This document shows, in pieces, positions 42,061-53,033 of a DNA stretch of 64,000 nt. The first letter of the stretch is position 1. Every line of letters starts with the position of its first letter. This stretch comes from Hordeum vulgare subsp. vulgare. Taxonomy: Eukaryota > Streptophyta > Magnoliopsida > Poales > Poaceae. The notes beneath the pieces are model-generated. The model was not told the DNA's origin. It searched no databases and was given only the letters and a program-made list of their open reading frames with translations. The translations under genes and the position numbers were made by a program. The stretch lies in contig NC_058519.1 in assembly GCF_904849725.1 (NCBI RefSeq), forward strand, positions 188,531,703-188,595,702, in the 5' to 3' direction.

Positions 42061-45000
42061 CAAGAATTCTCGTCCCGAGAATTAAGAGGTAGAGGGAAAG
42101 AGCCCGGGGTATTCATCACGAAGATGATCCTCGCGTTCCCAAGTGGTTTCATCTTCAGAGTGATTTGACCACTGCACCTTAAGGAACTTGGTGACCTTGC
42201 GACGAGTCTTACGTTTAGCTTGGTCGAGAATGTGGACCGGATGCTCTTTATAAGAGAGGTCTTGTTGTACCTCAAGCATATCGTGATCCACTGCTCGAAT
42301 AGGGTCCTTGAAGCAGCGACAGAGCTGAGAAACATGGAAGACATCGTGAACCTGAGAAAGGTTCGCCGGCAGTTCCAATTGATAAGCCACTCTTCCACGC
42401 CTTTCGAGAACAGTGAAAGGACCAATATAACGAGGAGCTAACTTGCCCTTGATTCCGAAACGGTGTGCACCTCTCATTGGTGTGACACGAAGATAAGCCT
42501 TTTCGCCAGGTTGATAGACCATATCTTGATGATGACGGTCATACTGACTCTTCTGACGAGACTGAGCAGCCTTCAGATTCTCATGAATAATGCGGACTTG
42601 ATGTTCGGCATGTTGAATAATATGCGGACCAAAGAGTGATTGTTCCCCAGTTTCTGACCAATTCAGAGGAGTTCGACACCTTCGCCCATACAATACTTCG
42701 AAAGGGGCCACCTTTAGACTAGCTTGATAGCTATTGTTGTAAGAGAACTCAGCATACGGGAGAGATTCCTCCCATTTCTTACCGAAAGAAATGACACAAG
42801 CCCGAAGCATGTCCTCGAGAATTTGGTTGACTCGTTCAACTTGTCCCTGGGATTGAGGATGAAATGCAGTGCTGAAGGACAGATGAGTCCCCATAGCCTT
42901 CTGAAAACTTTCCTAGAATTTTGAAGTGAACAAGCTGCCACGGTCCGAACTGATTACCAATGGAATACTGTGAAGTGAAACAACTCTTGACATATAAAGA
43001 TCTCCCAGCTGACTAGCATTAATTGTTTCTTTGACGGCCAGGAAATGTGCAACTTTGGACAGTCGATCAATGACGACAAGAATAGCATCATTACCTTTCT
43101 GAGATCTGGGAAAACCAGTGACAAAGTCCATTTCAACATGGTCCCATTTCCACTCGGGAATAGAGATAGGTTGCAGAGTTCCAGCAGGATTTTGGTGTTC
43201 TGCTTTGATACACCAGCATATATCACATTCTGCCACATAGCGTGCAATGTCTTGTTTCATATTGGGGCACCAGAATCTTTGCCGGATGTCTTGGTACATC
43301 TTGGTACTACCCGGGTGAATAGAAAATGGTGTGTCATGAGCTTCTTCCATCACTTTCCTAGTCATCCTGAGACTTTCCTTCTTATTTGGGACGAATAGGC
43401 GACCCTTGAAATACAAGGCGCCATCTTCATCAACAGTGAAAAAGGAGGGTTTACCCTTCGCAATATAGCTCTTAATCCTGTCGACATCATCGTCAAAGTC
43501 TTGCAGATTATTTATGGAGCTCACAAGATCTGGTTCAACCACTAGGTTACTGAGGGAACCCTGATTAACAACACGAAGGTTCATCTTTTGACACTCTTCA
43601 GGAGGGGGAACAAGGTAACCCTGAGGAACAATGTGGAGGTTCAGCTTACGAAATTCCCCTTGCGGACGATCGTGAACCTTATGAACCTGGAGGTGGTTGC
43701 AGTATGACTTGCGACTCAAGGCATCAGCCATTACGTTAGCCTTGCCAGGGGTATATGATATACTACAGTCAAAATCTGCTATACGCTCCATCCATCTTTG
43801 TTGACGTAGGTTCAGCTCAGGTTGAGTGAACAAGTACTTCAGACTTTGATGGTCGGTGTAGATTTCACAGTGATTACCGACAAGGTATTGTCGCCATTCC
43901 TTCAATGCATGAATGACTGCGGCAAGCTCGAGATCATGAACTGGGTAGTTCTCTTCATGAGCACGCAGTTGACGTGAAGCATAAGCAATCAGCTTGCGAT
44001 CCTGCATTAGGACACAACCTATTCCTTCACGAGAAGCATCACAGTATATGACGAAATCCCTTTTCGTATCTGGAGGAGCAAGTACTGGAGCGGACGTCAG
44101 TTTGTCCTTGAGCGCCTGGAAACTTTCCTGACATTTATCAGTCCACTCATACTTAACACCTTTGTGGAGCAGATTGGTTAAGGGCTTCGCAATCTTGGAG
44201 AAGTTCTCGACGAATCGACGGCAATAGCTGGCGAGTCCGAGAAAACTTCTGACTTGCTTGACATTTTTCGGGGGAGTCAAGTCAAGAATAGCTTGAATTC
44301 GTTCAGGGATGACCGCAATACCATCCTTGGAAATCACATGACCAAGGTAAGTCACTTCGTCTAGCCAGAACTCACATTTGGAATACTTCGCATAGAGTTT
44401 ATGCTCCCGAAGTTTATCGAGTACAAGACGAAGATGTTCAGCAGGCTCTTCTTTGTTCTTCGAAAATACCAGAATATCATCCAGATATACCACGACAAAT
44501 TTGTCGAGGTAGTCCATCAATAAATAATTCATCCATCGAGAGAAGGTTGTCGATGCATTGGTTAAGCCGAAGGACATGACGGTGTACTCGTATGATCCAT
44601 ATCGAGTAACAAAGGCAGTCTTTGGAATATCCTCCTTGCGAACATGGATCTGGTGGTATCCCAACCTCAAGTCGAGCTTAGAGAAGACGGTTGAACCAGC
44701 AAGTTGATCATACAAATCATTTACCCGAGGGAGAGGATATTTGTTCTGAATAGTGGCCTAGTTGATAGGACGATAGTCTTGAACCAATCGATTTGTCCCA
44801 TCCTTCTTCTTAACAAAAAGAGAAGGTGCTCCCCAAGCAGAGGAACTCGGACAGATGAAACCCAGACGGAGCGAGTTGTCAATTTCTTGCTTAAGTTTAA
44901 GGAGTTCATGTGGTGGCGTTTTATAAGGACGCTTGGCAATAGGAGTGGTACCAGGTACCAACTCAATGACAAACTTGACAGCTCGAGCAGGGGGAATCCC

Positions 45001-45516
45001 TGGAAGTTCTTCTGGAAAGACATCTTGGAATTCTCGGACCACTGGAATGTTTTAAATCCCTTCAAGAGGCGACACATTTAATGCATTCAAGGCATATAGC
45101 CGTGCCTCACCATTTCGGACGAGGTGAGCATGGTAGCTTACTAGTTCATCTGAAGGGTGTAGGAGGTGGACGGTTTTGGTGGTACAAACGATCGATGCCG
45201 TATGAGCTTTCAACCTGTCCATCCCCAATATGAGATCAATGTTGGATGACTTTAATAGGATGGGGTTGGCAAGGAATTCTAATCCTTCAATTTCAACTGG
45301 CACATGGGGGCAAACCACAGAGGTTCGGCATTCGCCCCCAGGGGTGTTTACCACTATCAGGATGTTCATCTCTTCGCTCCTAATGTCATGCATGTATGCA
45401 AAATTTTCCGACATAAAGGAATGCGATGCTCCTGGATCAAACAATACAGAAGCACGTACTGAGTTAACGAGAAGTGTACCCATCACGGTAGCAGGCTGGT
45501 CTTGAGCTTGACCCAT
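42061..45516 (-). pseudogene. Element B pol: protease-RT-RNase H-integrase-chromodomain
   Basis: One frame, continuous with the 3' gag frame, broken by in-frame stops near 45052, 44758 and 42913. The protease reads FDPGASHSF, so the active-site DSG/DTG is DPG. Reverse transcriptase keeps YLDD ([12 protein letters not shown]). RNase H shows YCDASREG and [10 protein letters not shown]. The integrase has the H2C2 region ([11 protein letters not shown]), DFVTGF, SDRGS and GQVERVNQ, so its acidic triad positions look intact. The C-terminal segment LKVQWSNHSEDETTWE followed by EYPGLF is the chromodomain-like tail that would target histone marks in this clade. The longest open stretch (44715-42913, 600 codons) covers RT to integrase core. 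Stops at TGG- or CAG-type codons fit transition decay. Confidence 0.92.
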
Positions 45517-45604
45517 ATCAATATTGTTGGCGTGACCACGAACATAAGCAGGCTTAGCATTGAAGTTGCGGTTATGGTTGGTTCCACGGCCAGTTGCGGG
45601 AAGT

Positions 45605-46514
45605 GTCAGCTCATTCGGATTCTACCTGCAGTCTCTAGCAGGGTGACCTGGACGGCCACACTTGAAGCACAACCCGTCCTCAGGACGGGAAGGAGGAACT
45701 CGAGGAGGTGGAGCTGGAAGCCTCGGCTGCCTAGGTGGTGGAGGAGGCAGGCGAGGTGCAACATAGGACGGCCTCGGAGCAGGAGCAGGTGCATGGTACA
45801 TGTTGTTGGGAATCCAGATCTTCCGCTCCTGTGCAGATGAGCCCGAAGATGAGACCATGTCACGGTTGCGCTTGCTGCTATCTTTGTATTCTTGCAGACC
45901 AGTCTCAACCTGAATAGCCTTGTTCACCAGGGTGGCGAAATCAGCATAGTCCTGAACGAGGAGTGTCAGCTTGATATCAGGGTGTAGGCCTTCACGGAAC
46001 TTTTCCTACCTGCGTGCGTCAGTCGCAATGTCTTCTTCAGCATAGCGAGATAATTCCAGAAATTCCCTCTGATAAGCATCCACAGTCTTGTTGCCCTGGA
46101 CCAAGTTGCGGAACTCACGCTTCCTCCGGTCCATGATTCCCTGAGGAATGTAACGAGCACGGAAAGCAGCCTTGAACTCTGCCCAACTGATGATAGTTCC
46201 ATCGGGCTGAGAGCGCCTGTGGCTGTCCCACCATTGAGCAGCGGGACCCTTTAGAAAGTAGGCGACAAAGTTGACATAGCTCGCCAGGGGCACATTGGCA
46301 GACTCAAGCTCGTAAGAAATGTCATGGAGCGGTAGAAGTCTTGCAATGTCACGCCTTGCGGTTGGTTCATGTTCGGCCTTTGGAACTGATCCATGAGCCC
46401 TTGCATAAACTGGCGGTTCAGCTCAAACTGTTGGATCATCCCCGCCATATACTCAGGAGGCGGGGGTGGTGCATCGTTGGCAGGGGCACGCGGGCGGCCA
46501 GCTGGTCTAACCAT
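45605..46514 (-). pseudogene. Element B gag with CCHC zinc knuckle
   Basis: Nucleocapsid precursor. I take the ATG at 46514 (MVRPAGRPRAPANDAPPPPP) as start because a proline-rich N-terminus before the gag core is typical. A frameshift near 46290 moves it to the frame shared with pol. The core is readable (FVAYFLKGPAAQWWDSHRRS, then RYIPQGIMDRRKREF). There is a stop at 46006, and a complete CX2CX4HX4C knuckle (CFKCGRPGHPARDC) directly before the stop at 45622. It packages element RNA in family members; here it is non-functional. Confidence 0.88.
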
Positions 46515-46796
46515 CCTGTTAAATATTTAACAGGGGTAGTTTATCTTAAAGTAATTCCAAAGGCGTCGCACGCATTCATGAAGTAATCAAGCATAATGAA
46601 AGGGAAATGCGATAGATACTCCATAGTAGTTGAGTTTGACATACAGACCCATACATAAGTTCGATTACAGACTAACGATTACAAATTCAAAATTTGGCGA
46701 TAGCCCGGACGCATTAGACGATATCCTGGACTCACTAGGCGGCGCGCAGGCGCGCATTGGAAGAGTACCACAACGAGATGTAGCGATAAGGCTACA
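46515..46796 (-). other. Element B spacer between pre-gag frame and gag
   Basis: About 280 bases with no convincing frame on the coding strand. It is shorter than the 520-base spacer in A. Confidence 0.55.
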
Positions 46797-47584
46797 TCAA
46801 CGTCGGAGAGGACGATCGAATCCTGGTAGCTCGCGCTGATAGAAGGTAGGGACAGGACCCTGTGTCCCGTTGTGACTCTGGTGAGGGTACCGCATCCAGT
46901 CGAGGAGCTGAGGTCCAAGTGAAGGGGTTCTACCCCCAACATGAGTACACTCGAGAGCTGATGGTAGCTCTGTCCTGCTCGGCTCGCGGATCCGCATAGG
47001 GGGAACCCTCGGGCAGTATGATGGCTGCAGCTCTGTCAACGCGTCGTAAAGAAGAGCGCGCGTAGCATACAGCTCCACAGTCAGAGCTCGGAAAGCACTA
47101 TCCATTGCCTCAGTGTACTGCACCAGAACCCGCGCGTCGTAGCGACGCGTCACGTAGGGGGCGCAGACAGCGACGTAGGAACGGTCGCTACGCTCCCGAA
47201 CGTCAGAAGCGTAGGCAGTGAGATCAGACCCAGTCTCATCCCCAGTAGGAGCATGCAGGATGTATCTGAAAGGGCTCTCCTCCAGGTGAGGGTACGCTCC
47301 ACGGAGACGGGTGATGGCGATGTAGGCCGCATCATGGATGGCCATCTCGACCGACACTCCAATACCACAGAACACGTGGCGCTCGAGGGTCTCGCCGCCC
47401 CTCTGGTCGAAGATGCGAACTCAGCCTGGTACTAGTACTGGTTGTACACGCGGAAATCCTCGAACACAGTGTACTCGGGGTACCAGCGATATCCCAGCCT
47501 GGTCAGGAGGTCGACCAAAATGGCCGGGAACCCAGTCGTCTCAGTGGCCTGTGTCAGGCGCACGTGCTGTCTTGCGGGACACAT
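46797..47584 (-). pseudogene. Element B pre-gag frame, dsRBD-like core
   Basis: Extra frame between primer-binding site and gag, about 262 codons from the ATG at 47584 (MCPARQHVRLTQAT). Segments in order are GYRWYPEYTVFEDF, YQAEF, HVFCGIGVSVEMAIHDAAY and VELYATRALLYDALTELQP. It is broken by a TAG at about 47432 and a one-base shift about 20 bases later; after that it runs open for 192 codons to 46797. It aligns with the A pre-gag frames over the core and the LYATRA segment. The C-terminal part (RTELPSALECTHVGG onward) has no clear A counterpart. Not a known retroelement domain; the dsRBD-like reading is my inference from order and spacing of conserved positions. The lysines typical of dsRNA contact are mostly absent. 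Confidence 0.65.
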
Positions 47585-47886
47585 CTGAAAACAAGATTGA
47601 TGGATGTCAAATGACAGTGTGTGTAATATATATTCAGGAGAAAGAGAAGATAGTCCAGCGCTCTGGGTCGATGTGATTCGAGAACCAAATATTAGAGTTA
47701 GTAAAATATTTGACCCGAAGGAGAAGAGAGTGTAGAGCCCAGAGTATAGGAAAGGAGTAAAAGATACTAATACCACCCAATTGAGATGTGGGCCCGTAAG
47801 CCACAACATCAGTGTTAGTAAAGTTTTTCAAACACTAGACTCAACTTCGGCCAAGGAGTTGGAAAGGGGGCTACCTACAGGCAGTC
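47585..47886 (-). other. Element B 5' leader
   Basis: About 300 bases between the primer-binding site and the pre-gag ATG. No RNA gene or frame recognised. Confidence 0.55.
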
Positions 47887-47899
47887 GGCTCTGATACCA
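47887..47899 (-). other. Primer-binding site of element B
   Basis: Minus-strand TGGTATCAGAGCC, initiator-Met tRNA type, three bases inside the 5' LTR boundary at 47903. Confidence 0.88.
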
Positions 47900-47902
47900 A
47901 CT

Positions 47903-50900
47903 CGTGACGCCCTCGGTTTAATCGTAGGCTAAACATACACGCAAATGCGTACGATCAAACCCAAGGACTCACGGGAAGATATCACAACACAACTGTAGAC
48001 ACAAATGAAATAACATCAGCTTCATATTACAAGCCAAGGGCCTCGAGGGCTAGAATACGAATGCTCGAAAAACACACGAGTCAGCGAAAGCAACAATATC
48101 TGAGTACAGACATAAAACATGGGGTGCCTTAGAGAAGGCTAGCACAAAAGATACAATGATCAAACGGGGACCTCCATCTCCTGGGCTCCATCACCTGGTC
48201 GCAGCAAACGGATCAAGGGGACAAAGGGGGGAGCAAAGTAGCGGTGAGTACTCATCCAAAGTACTCGCAAGACTTACATCAGAACTATGCTAAATATGCA
48301 CCAGTATCAAAGAAGGGGGGTTATATGTGGACTGACTGCAGCAATGTGAGAATAGAGAGAGAAAGCCTAGTCCTATCGAAGACTAGCATCTTCAGGGTCT
48401 TGCAGCAATAGACGAGAGTAGAACAGGGGTAAAACAATAATAGTCATATTGTTGCTGCAATATTAAAGTGAGGTCACGCCTAAAGATCCTCCCTCGCCTC
48501 CCTACGAGGAAGCAATCCCGAGGCAAACTAATTCCAGTTAAGTAACAATTGTAGTTGTATAAGATCGGGGCACAACTCCAAGTCATCTTGTAACCGTGGA
48601 CACGTCTATCCGAATAGTTAATTTTCATCCCTGCAGGGGTGCACCACATGTCCCGTCACACTCGATAACTCTCTAGCCGGACATACTTTTCTGGGGCCTG
48701 CCCGGCCTCGGAATATCGACACGTCGCAGCCCCACCTAAGACTAATCAGAGAGGCCAGCCCGCCGGTCTAACTCCTAAGCACAAATGGTTCGTGGGCCCA
48801 GTTCCCCTTCGCGCTCCTGCACGTGGCGTGGGCAGCCGACATCAGTCCTAGCATCCCTTAATCACAAGAGCGATGCATCTCAGGACCACTCGGGCGCGCG
48901 CCGCTACATTTGCTGACATCTGAAAAGCTTCGGCTGATACCGCGATGCTGAGTACCATAATTCTTCCCGCCTAGCCGGTTAGTGCGAAAAGGTCTCCGAC
49001 CAACCCAGATCAAATACCCAAATCCATTAACATTTTAATTAGGCCAGCAACACAGTCTCACGGGAATCCACCCGTCTTACAACTAATCACCAAAGATCCC
49101 AGTAACATGGTCGAGTAACTGTGTGGTAGTAACATCGGGGGGAATCCGAGGTATCACCCTCGTTGGATTACGAACGATGTATCCGTCAAGGTGGGCTTAG
49201 AGGAATCACCCTCGGGGGTCCCACACTTGAGGGGTTGCACGACAGAGGCGTTATCGGGAATGGTGAAAGAGGAATCACCCTCGATAACCACGACCGACTA
49301 GCTATACTACAGAGATATCATCAGGAGTACTTAGCGAGGTGTCACCCTCGGTACCCGATAGTATCTTTGTAGCGTCGTACATAGAAGGGGGGGTGTATGT
49401 GCGGTGTCGGGTCTGGCTCATCGATCAGAGATCGAGATTTGAAAACAAGCGGGGCAACTGGACTACCGGGTCAGAGGGGATGACTGCTCCACCTATACTA
49501 AGCAGATTTAAAGTACAGGACTGAAAGTAGCAGTTCATCAAAAATAGGCTATGCATCAGATATAGGAGCTAACTACAACAGTAGCAAAAATACTAATGCA
49601 AACAGTAGGAAGAAAGACATAGGCGATATAGAATGATCAAGGGGGTTTGCTTGCCTTGCTGCTCTACGGCAAAGGACTGATCGACAGGGTCGTAGATGTA
49701 CCCGGCAGCAGCGTCAGTCTCGGGGTCTACCGATAATAAGAGCGGGAAGAAATAATAAATAATAGCAACGGTGCAACACAAAGCATGACATGGCAAGATG
49801 CAGGCTAGACATGAGCTAACGCAGCAACATCCATCATAGAAGGGTCGGAAGAATATCTCACGATATTTTCTGGGTCTCGGGCTACTACCGGTCATACTGG
49901 AAACGATGGAAAGTTTCATGTTTGCTATGCTAGGGACGCGTGACAGATGAATGGACCGTGTATCCGGGTTCGTGTCGCTCTGCTGATCAACTTTCATGTT
50001 GAAAATTTTTCATCTGACTTACGGATTATTTAATATTAATTTTTAAAGTTTTAATCAATAATTAGGAATTAAAAACAGATTTAAATAATTTAATAAAAAG
50101 CTATTATGACATCAGCATGATGTCATGCTCACATCAACATTTGACTGGTCAACTGACCAGCGGGTCATGAACGTCAGAGGCACAAGTTTTAATTAATATT
50201 AAATATCAATTAATCACATTAATTTAGTGGGGGACCCACGTGTCATACTCTAATTATTCTAATTATCCAATTAATTAATTTAACTAATATATCTATTTAT
50301 TTATTTAGTAAAAACATTATGTTTGTATTACTTTTTTTAACTATCGCGTGGGGCCTCCTTGTCTTAGACAGCGGGTGCGTTGGCCCCACCGGTAAGTGAC
50401 CTTAGGCCAAATACACGATTTTATTCACAGATACATAATCATGCAAATATCATATTCCTCCAAATACCTATATACGCAATACATACATCGCATCTCATAC
50501 ATACATACATTTATACGGAATACATCATTTGTTTTTTTTATTTTCTTTTAACTCTCAGCACTCCCATCTCTCTGTGTTAACAGACAACAAAGAGTTTGTG
50601 TTAACTTCCTCAACATAGAAGAGAGCCAACTTCATCTCCGCCTACCGGGGTCAAATGTCGACGGATCGGAGCCCGATTTGCCGGAACGTAACCGGGACGG
50701 CGAGGAGAACAAGATGGTGGGAGGAGCCCGAGGAGGGGCTCACCATCGTTGATGAGGCGGCCCAGTGAAGCCAGAGTTCGCGGGAAGGCGGAGGTGACGG
50801 CGGTGATGGCGCGGTGATGACGGTGGTGCCGGTGACGGTCGCCGGGGAGGGCCTCCCGGAGTCGTGGCCGGAGAGGAGAGCCCTCCGATGAAGAAGGGGC

Positions 50901-51838
50901 CGGCCGGATCCGGCGAGGGTTGCGCCTGCCTCAAGGGGAGGGAGGCCGGCCGGTCATGGTGTTCGCCGGAATTGGTGGCTGGCCGGGTGGGGAGTGGAGG
51001 CCGGTGGGGGAGAGGTTGCAGGGGAGTGGTGGTCGCCGTAGTTGAAGGGGGGGCGGCCGATGGTTGAAGGGGCCGAGGGGGCCTTGCTGTCGGCGGGTGG
51101 AGGAGGCTGGGAGGGAGATGGAGATGTAGGGGAGGGGCTCGCCGGCCGGGGTGGGGGCGAGGTGGAGAGGAGGGCCTCGGTGGGGAGAGAACGAGAGGTG
51201 GGGAGGGCGAGATCTGGGGGTTCTCGGTCGTGGGGGAGAGATGGGGTCGTGCGGGAGGGAACCGAGAGAGAGAGAAGTCTCTCGTGGGCAAGGGGGTTAC
51301 GAGAGGTGGGGAGGGGCCAGGCGAGCGGGATTAGGTGGGGAGGGGCCCCGCCTCTCGTGGGGGTTGGCGTGGGGATCGGGGGGAAGGGAGCCCCTGCCAG
51401 CGGCGGCGCGATTGGGAGGGGAGGGAGCGAGGCAGGGGGGCTCCCTCGCCCTAGGGTTCCAGCGCGTGGGGTGGGCTGGCTCGGCTGGGCCACTTTGGCC
51501 TAGTCGGCCAGGGGGTGGGGGGGGTTTCCTCTTTTTCTTTTTTTTGTTTTGTTTTGTTTGGTTTTCCTTTTCTATTATTTCTTCTTTCTAATCTCTTTTT
51601 TTTTTCTTTTTAATTTCTTTTCTTTTCTTTCTTTTATCATTATTATTTTTAATACTTTCTTTCTTTAATAGTTAATATGACTTTCTAAATATAATTATCT
51701 TTTGTTTTCAATTTATGAATCCGGATAGAAATTCAATGCGGGTCAACGACGGTAATTCTCGATGATGTGGCATCATTTGCGGGTGATCACTGTAGCTTAA
51801 TTACAATATTTACTATAGCAAAAGCCGAGGATGTCTCA
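47903..51838 (-). repeat. 5' LTR of element B
   Basis: A 3,936-bp LTR aligned with 38014-42045. Both ends carry single substitutions relative to the left LTR (CGTGACG for TGTGACG; GTCTCA for GTCACA). About 100 bases near 48168 are deleted relative to the left LTR. The same repeat, AT-rich, GC-rich and T-rich sections are present. Confidence 0.92.
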
Positions 51839-51843
51839 TAACT
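51839..51843. repeat. Target site duplication of B, right (TAACT)
   Basis: Identical to 38009-38013. Confidence 0.9.
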
Positions 51844-52260
51844 CCAGTGAGTATGAGTTTTTTAAGAAATACTACTAGTTATATATATATAATTTGGACG
51901 CGGCTGCCGAGCACAGCGGCGCCTGCTCACGGTAGCTAGCGCACCTTCCGCCAAAGGAAATCGCACCACCGTCCACGCGAGAAAAAGGTATAAATATAGG
52001 AAAAGCAAGCGTTGGGTCCTCCACCTGATGAGATCGCGCGCCACAGTCCTCTCTCCAGCGTCCTCACTCGCTCCTCCCCTCCCCTCGCTTTAGCCCAGCT
52101 CCCCGCGTGATCCCCTCTCCCCACGATTCTCTCCTTTCTTCCTTTGTCCCCGTCTTCCTCTTCCTCCACCTCCTTCCTCTCCCCAGCTCTAAATCAGATA
52201 TGAAGAACGAAGGCTTACCTCTCCCCCAACAATGGCCTTTTGAAGAAAATCAAATTGAAG
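51844..52260 (+). promoter_or_regulatory. Possible promoter and CT-rich leader upstream of the FAR1-like pseudogene
   Basis: A TATA-like box (GGTATAAATATAGG, about 51987-52000) is followed by a CT-rich stretch (52050-52190) typical of grass 5' leaders. An ATG at about 52200 opens 20 codons ending near AAGGTAGGACT, a plausible splice donor. It would fit a leader exon for the FAR1-like unit 0.8 kb downstream. This is a weak, composition-based call. Confidence 0.3.
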
Positions 52261-52747
52261 GTAGGACTAGGTAAAAGGTAAGCACCACCTCCCCATGCCT
52301 CTTGTCCCGCTTGATCTCATCCCTGTCTAAAGAAGATCTGCATCCATCAGTTTGCATTTGTGATAATCTAAAGTGCAAATTGCATCTATGAAAACAAGAC
52401 ATGAAGTATGTACTAGATTTCCAAGTAGTAGTAGCAATGTAGTAGATGGTTCTCACTAAAAACACAAACCGCAAACATGTACTTTGGTACGACTGCGGAT
52501 GTTCTCGCTAAATACACAACTCTAAACTACAGCAAAAGGGCAGCAAAGAGATATGCCTTCTGATCGCTTGTTAAGCTCCATGTCACATATGTGTTGATCT
52601 TTTCCTTCCTTCAAAAGTTGTCTTCTCTCCTGCTAAAAAAAGGACCAAAAACAACGGAAAAAAGTTTGTCAACCACGATAGTATGGGTGTGATACTCCTA
52701 GAAAAATGGAAACCCGCAGAAAGAAAAAATAACTTTAAAATCTCATG
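52261..52747. other. Unassigned AT-rich DNA
   Basis: About 490 bases without convincing frames. It could be an intron if the leader exon upstream is real. Confidence 0.4.
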
Positions 52748-52979
52748 TTGTTGCTCAGAAAACTACATATAGTTGCTCTATTTAGCTATGTAGTTGTCGA
52801 GAAAAGTACATATAGTTTCTCAAGTAACTTTCGCGGTTTTTTTGTTGCTCAGAAAACTATTTATAGTTGCTTTCTATAGCTATGTAGTTGTCCAGAAAAC
52901 TACATATAGTTTCTCAAATAACTTTAGCAAGAATTTGTTGTTGCCCAGAAAACTACATGGTTATGTTGTCGAGTAACAC
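52748..52979. repeat. Tandem repeat of about 95 bp upstream of the FAR1-like pseudogene
   Basis: TTGTTGCTCAGAAAACTA recurs at 52748 and 52842, with a partial third unit near 52938. Within each unit, CTATGTAGTTGTC and ACATATAGTTTCTCAA(G/A)TAACTTT repeat the same theme, so each unit is itself a degenerate duplication. Confidence 0.8.
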
Positions 52980-53033
52980 GAAAAATTGTTGCAAATATGG
53001 TGAAACAAATAGGAAATTAGTAATGCAAACAAT

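Larger units (their letters stand above)
38014..51838 (-). mobile_element. Tekay/Del-type chromovirus B, structurally complete
   Basis: A 13.8-kb Ty3/gypsy element on the minus strand with two LTRs of about 4 kb, polypurine tract, primer-binding site, pre-gag frame, gag and pol, flanked by a perfect TAACT duplication (38009-38013, 51839-51843). Pol order and a chromodomain-like tail (LKVQWSNHSEDETTWE) place it in the Tekay/Del chromoviruses. Its LTR differs from that of A, so it is another family. Every coding region carries stops, so it is dead, but it has no large internal deletion. Confidence 0.93.
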
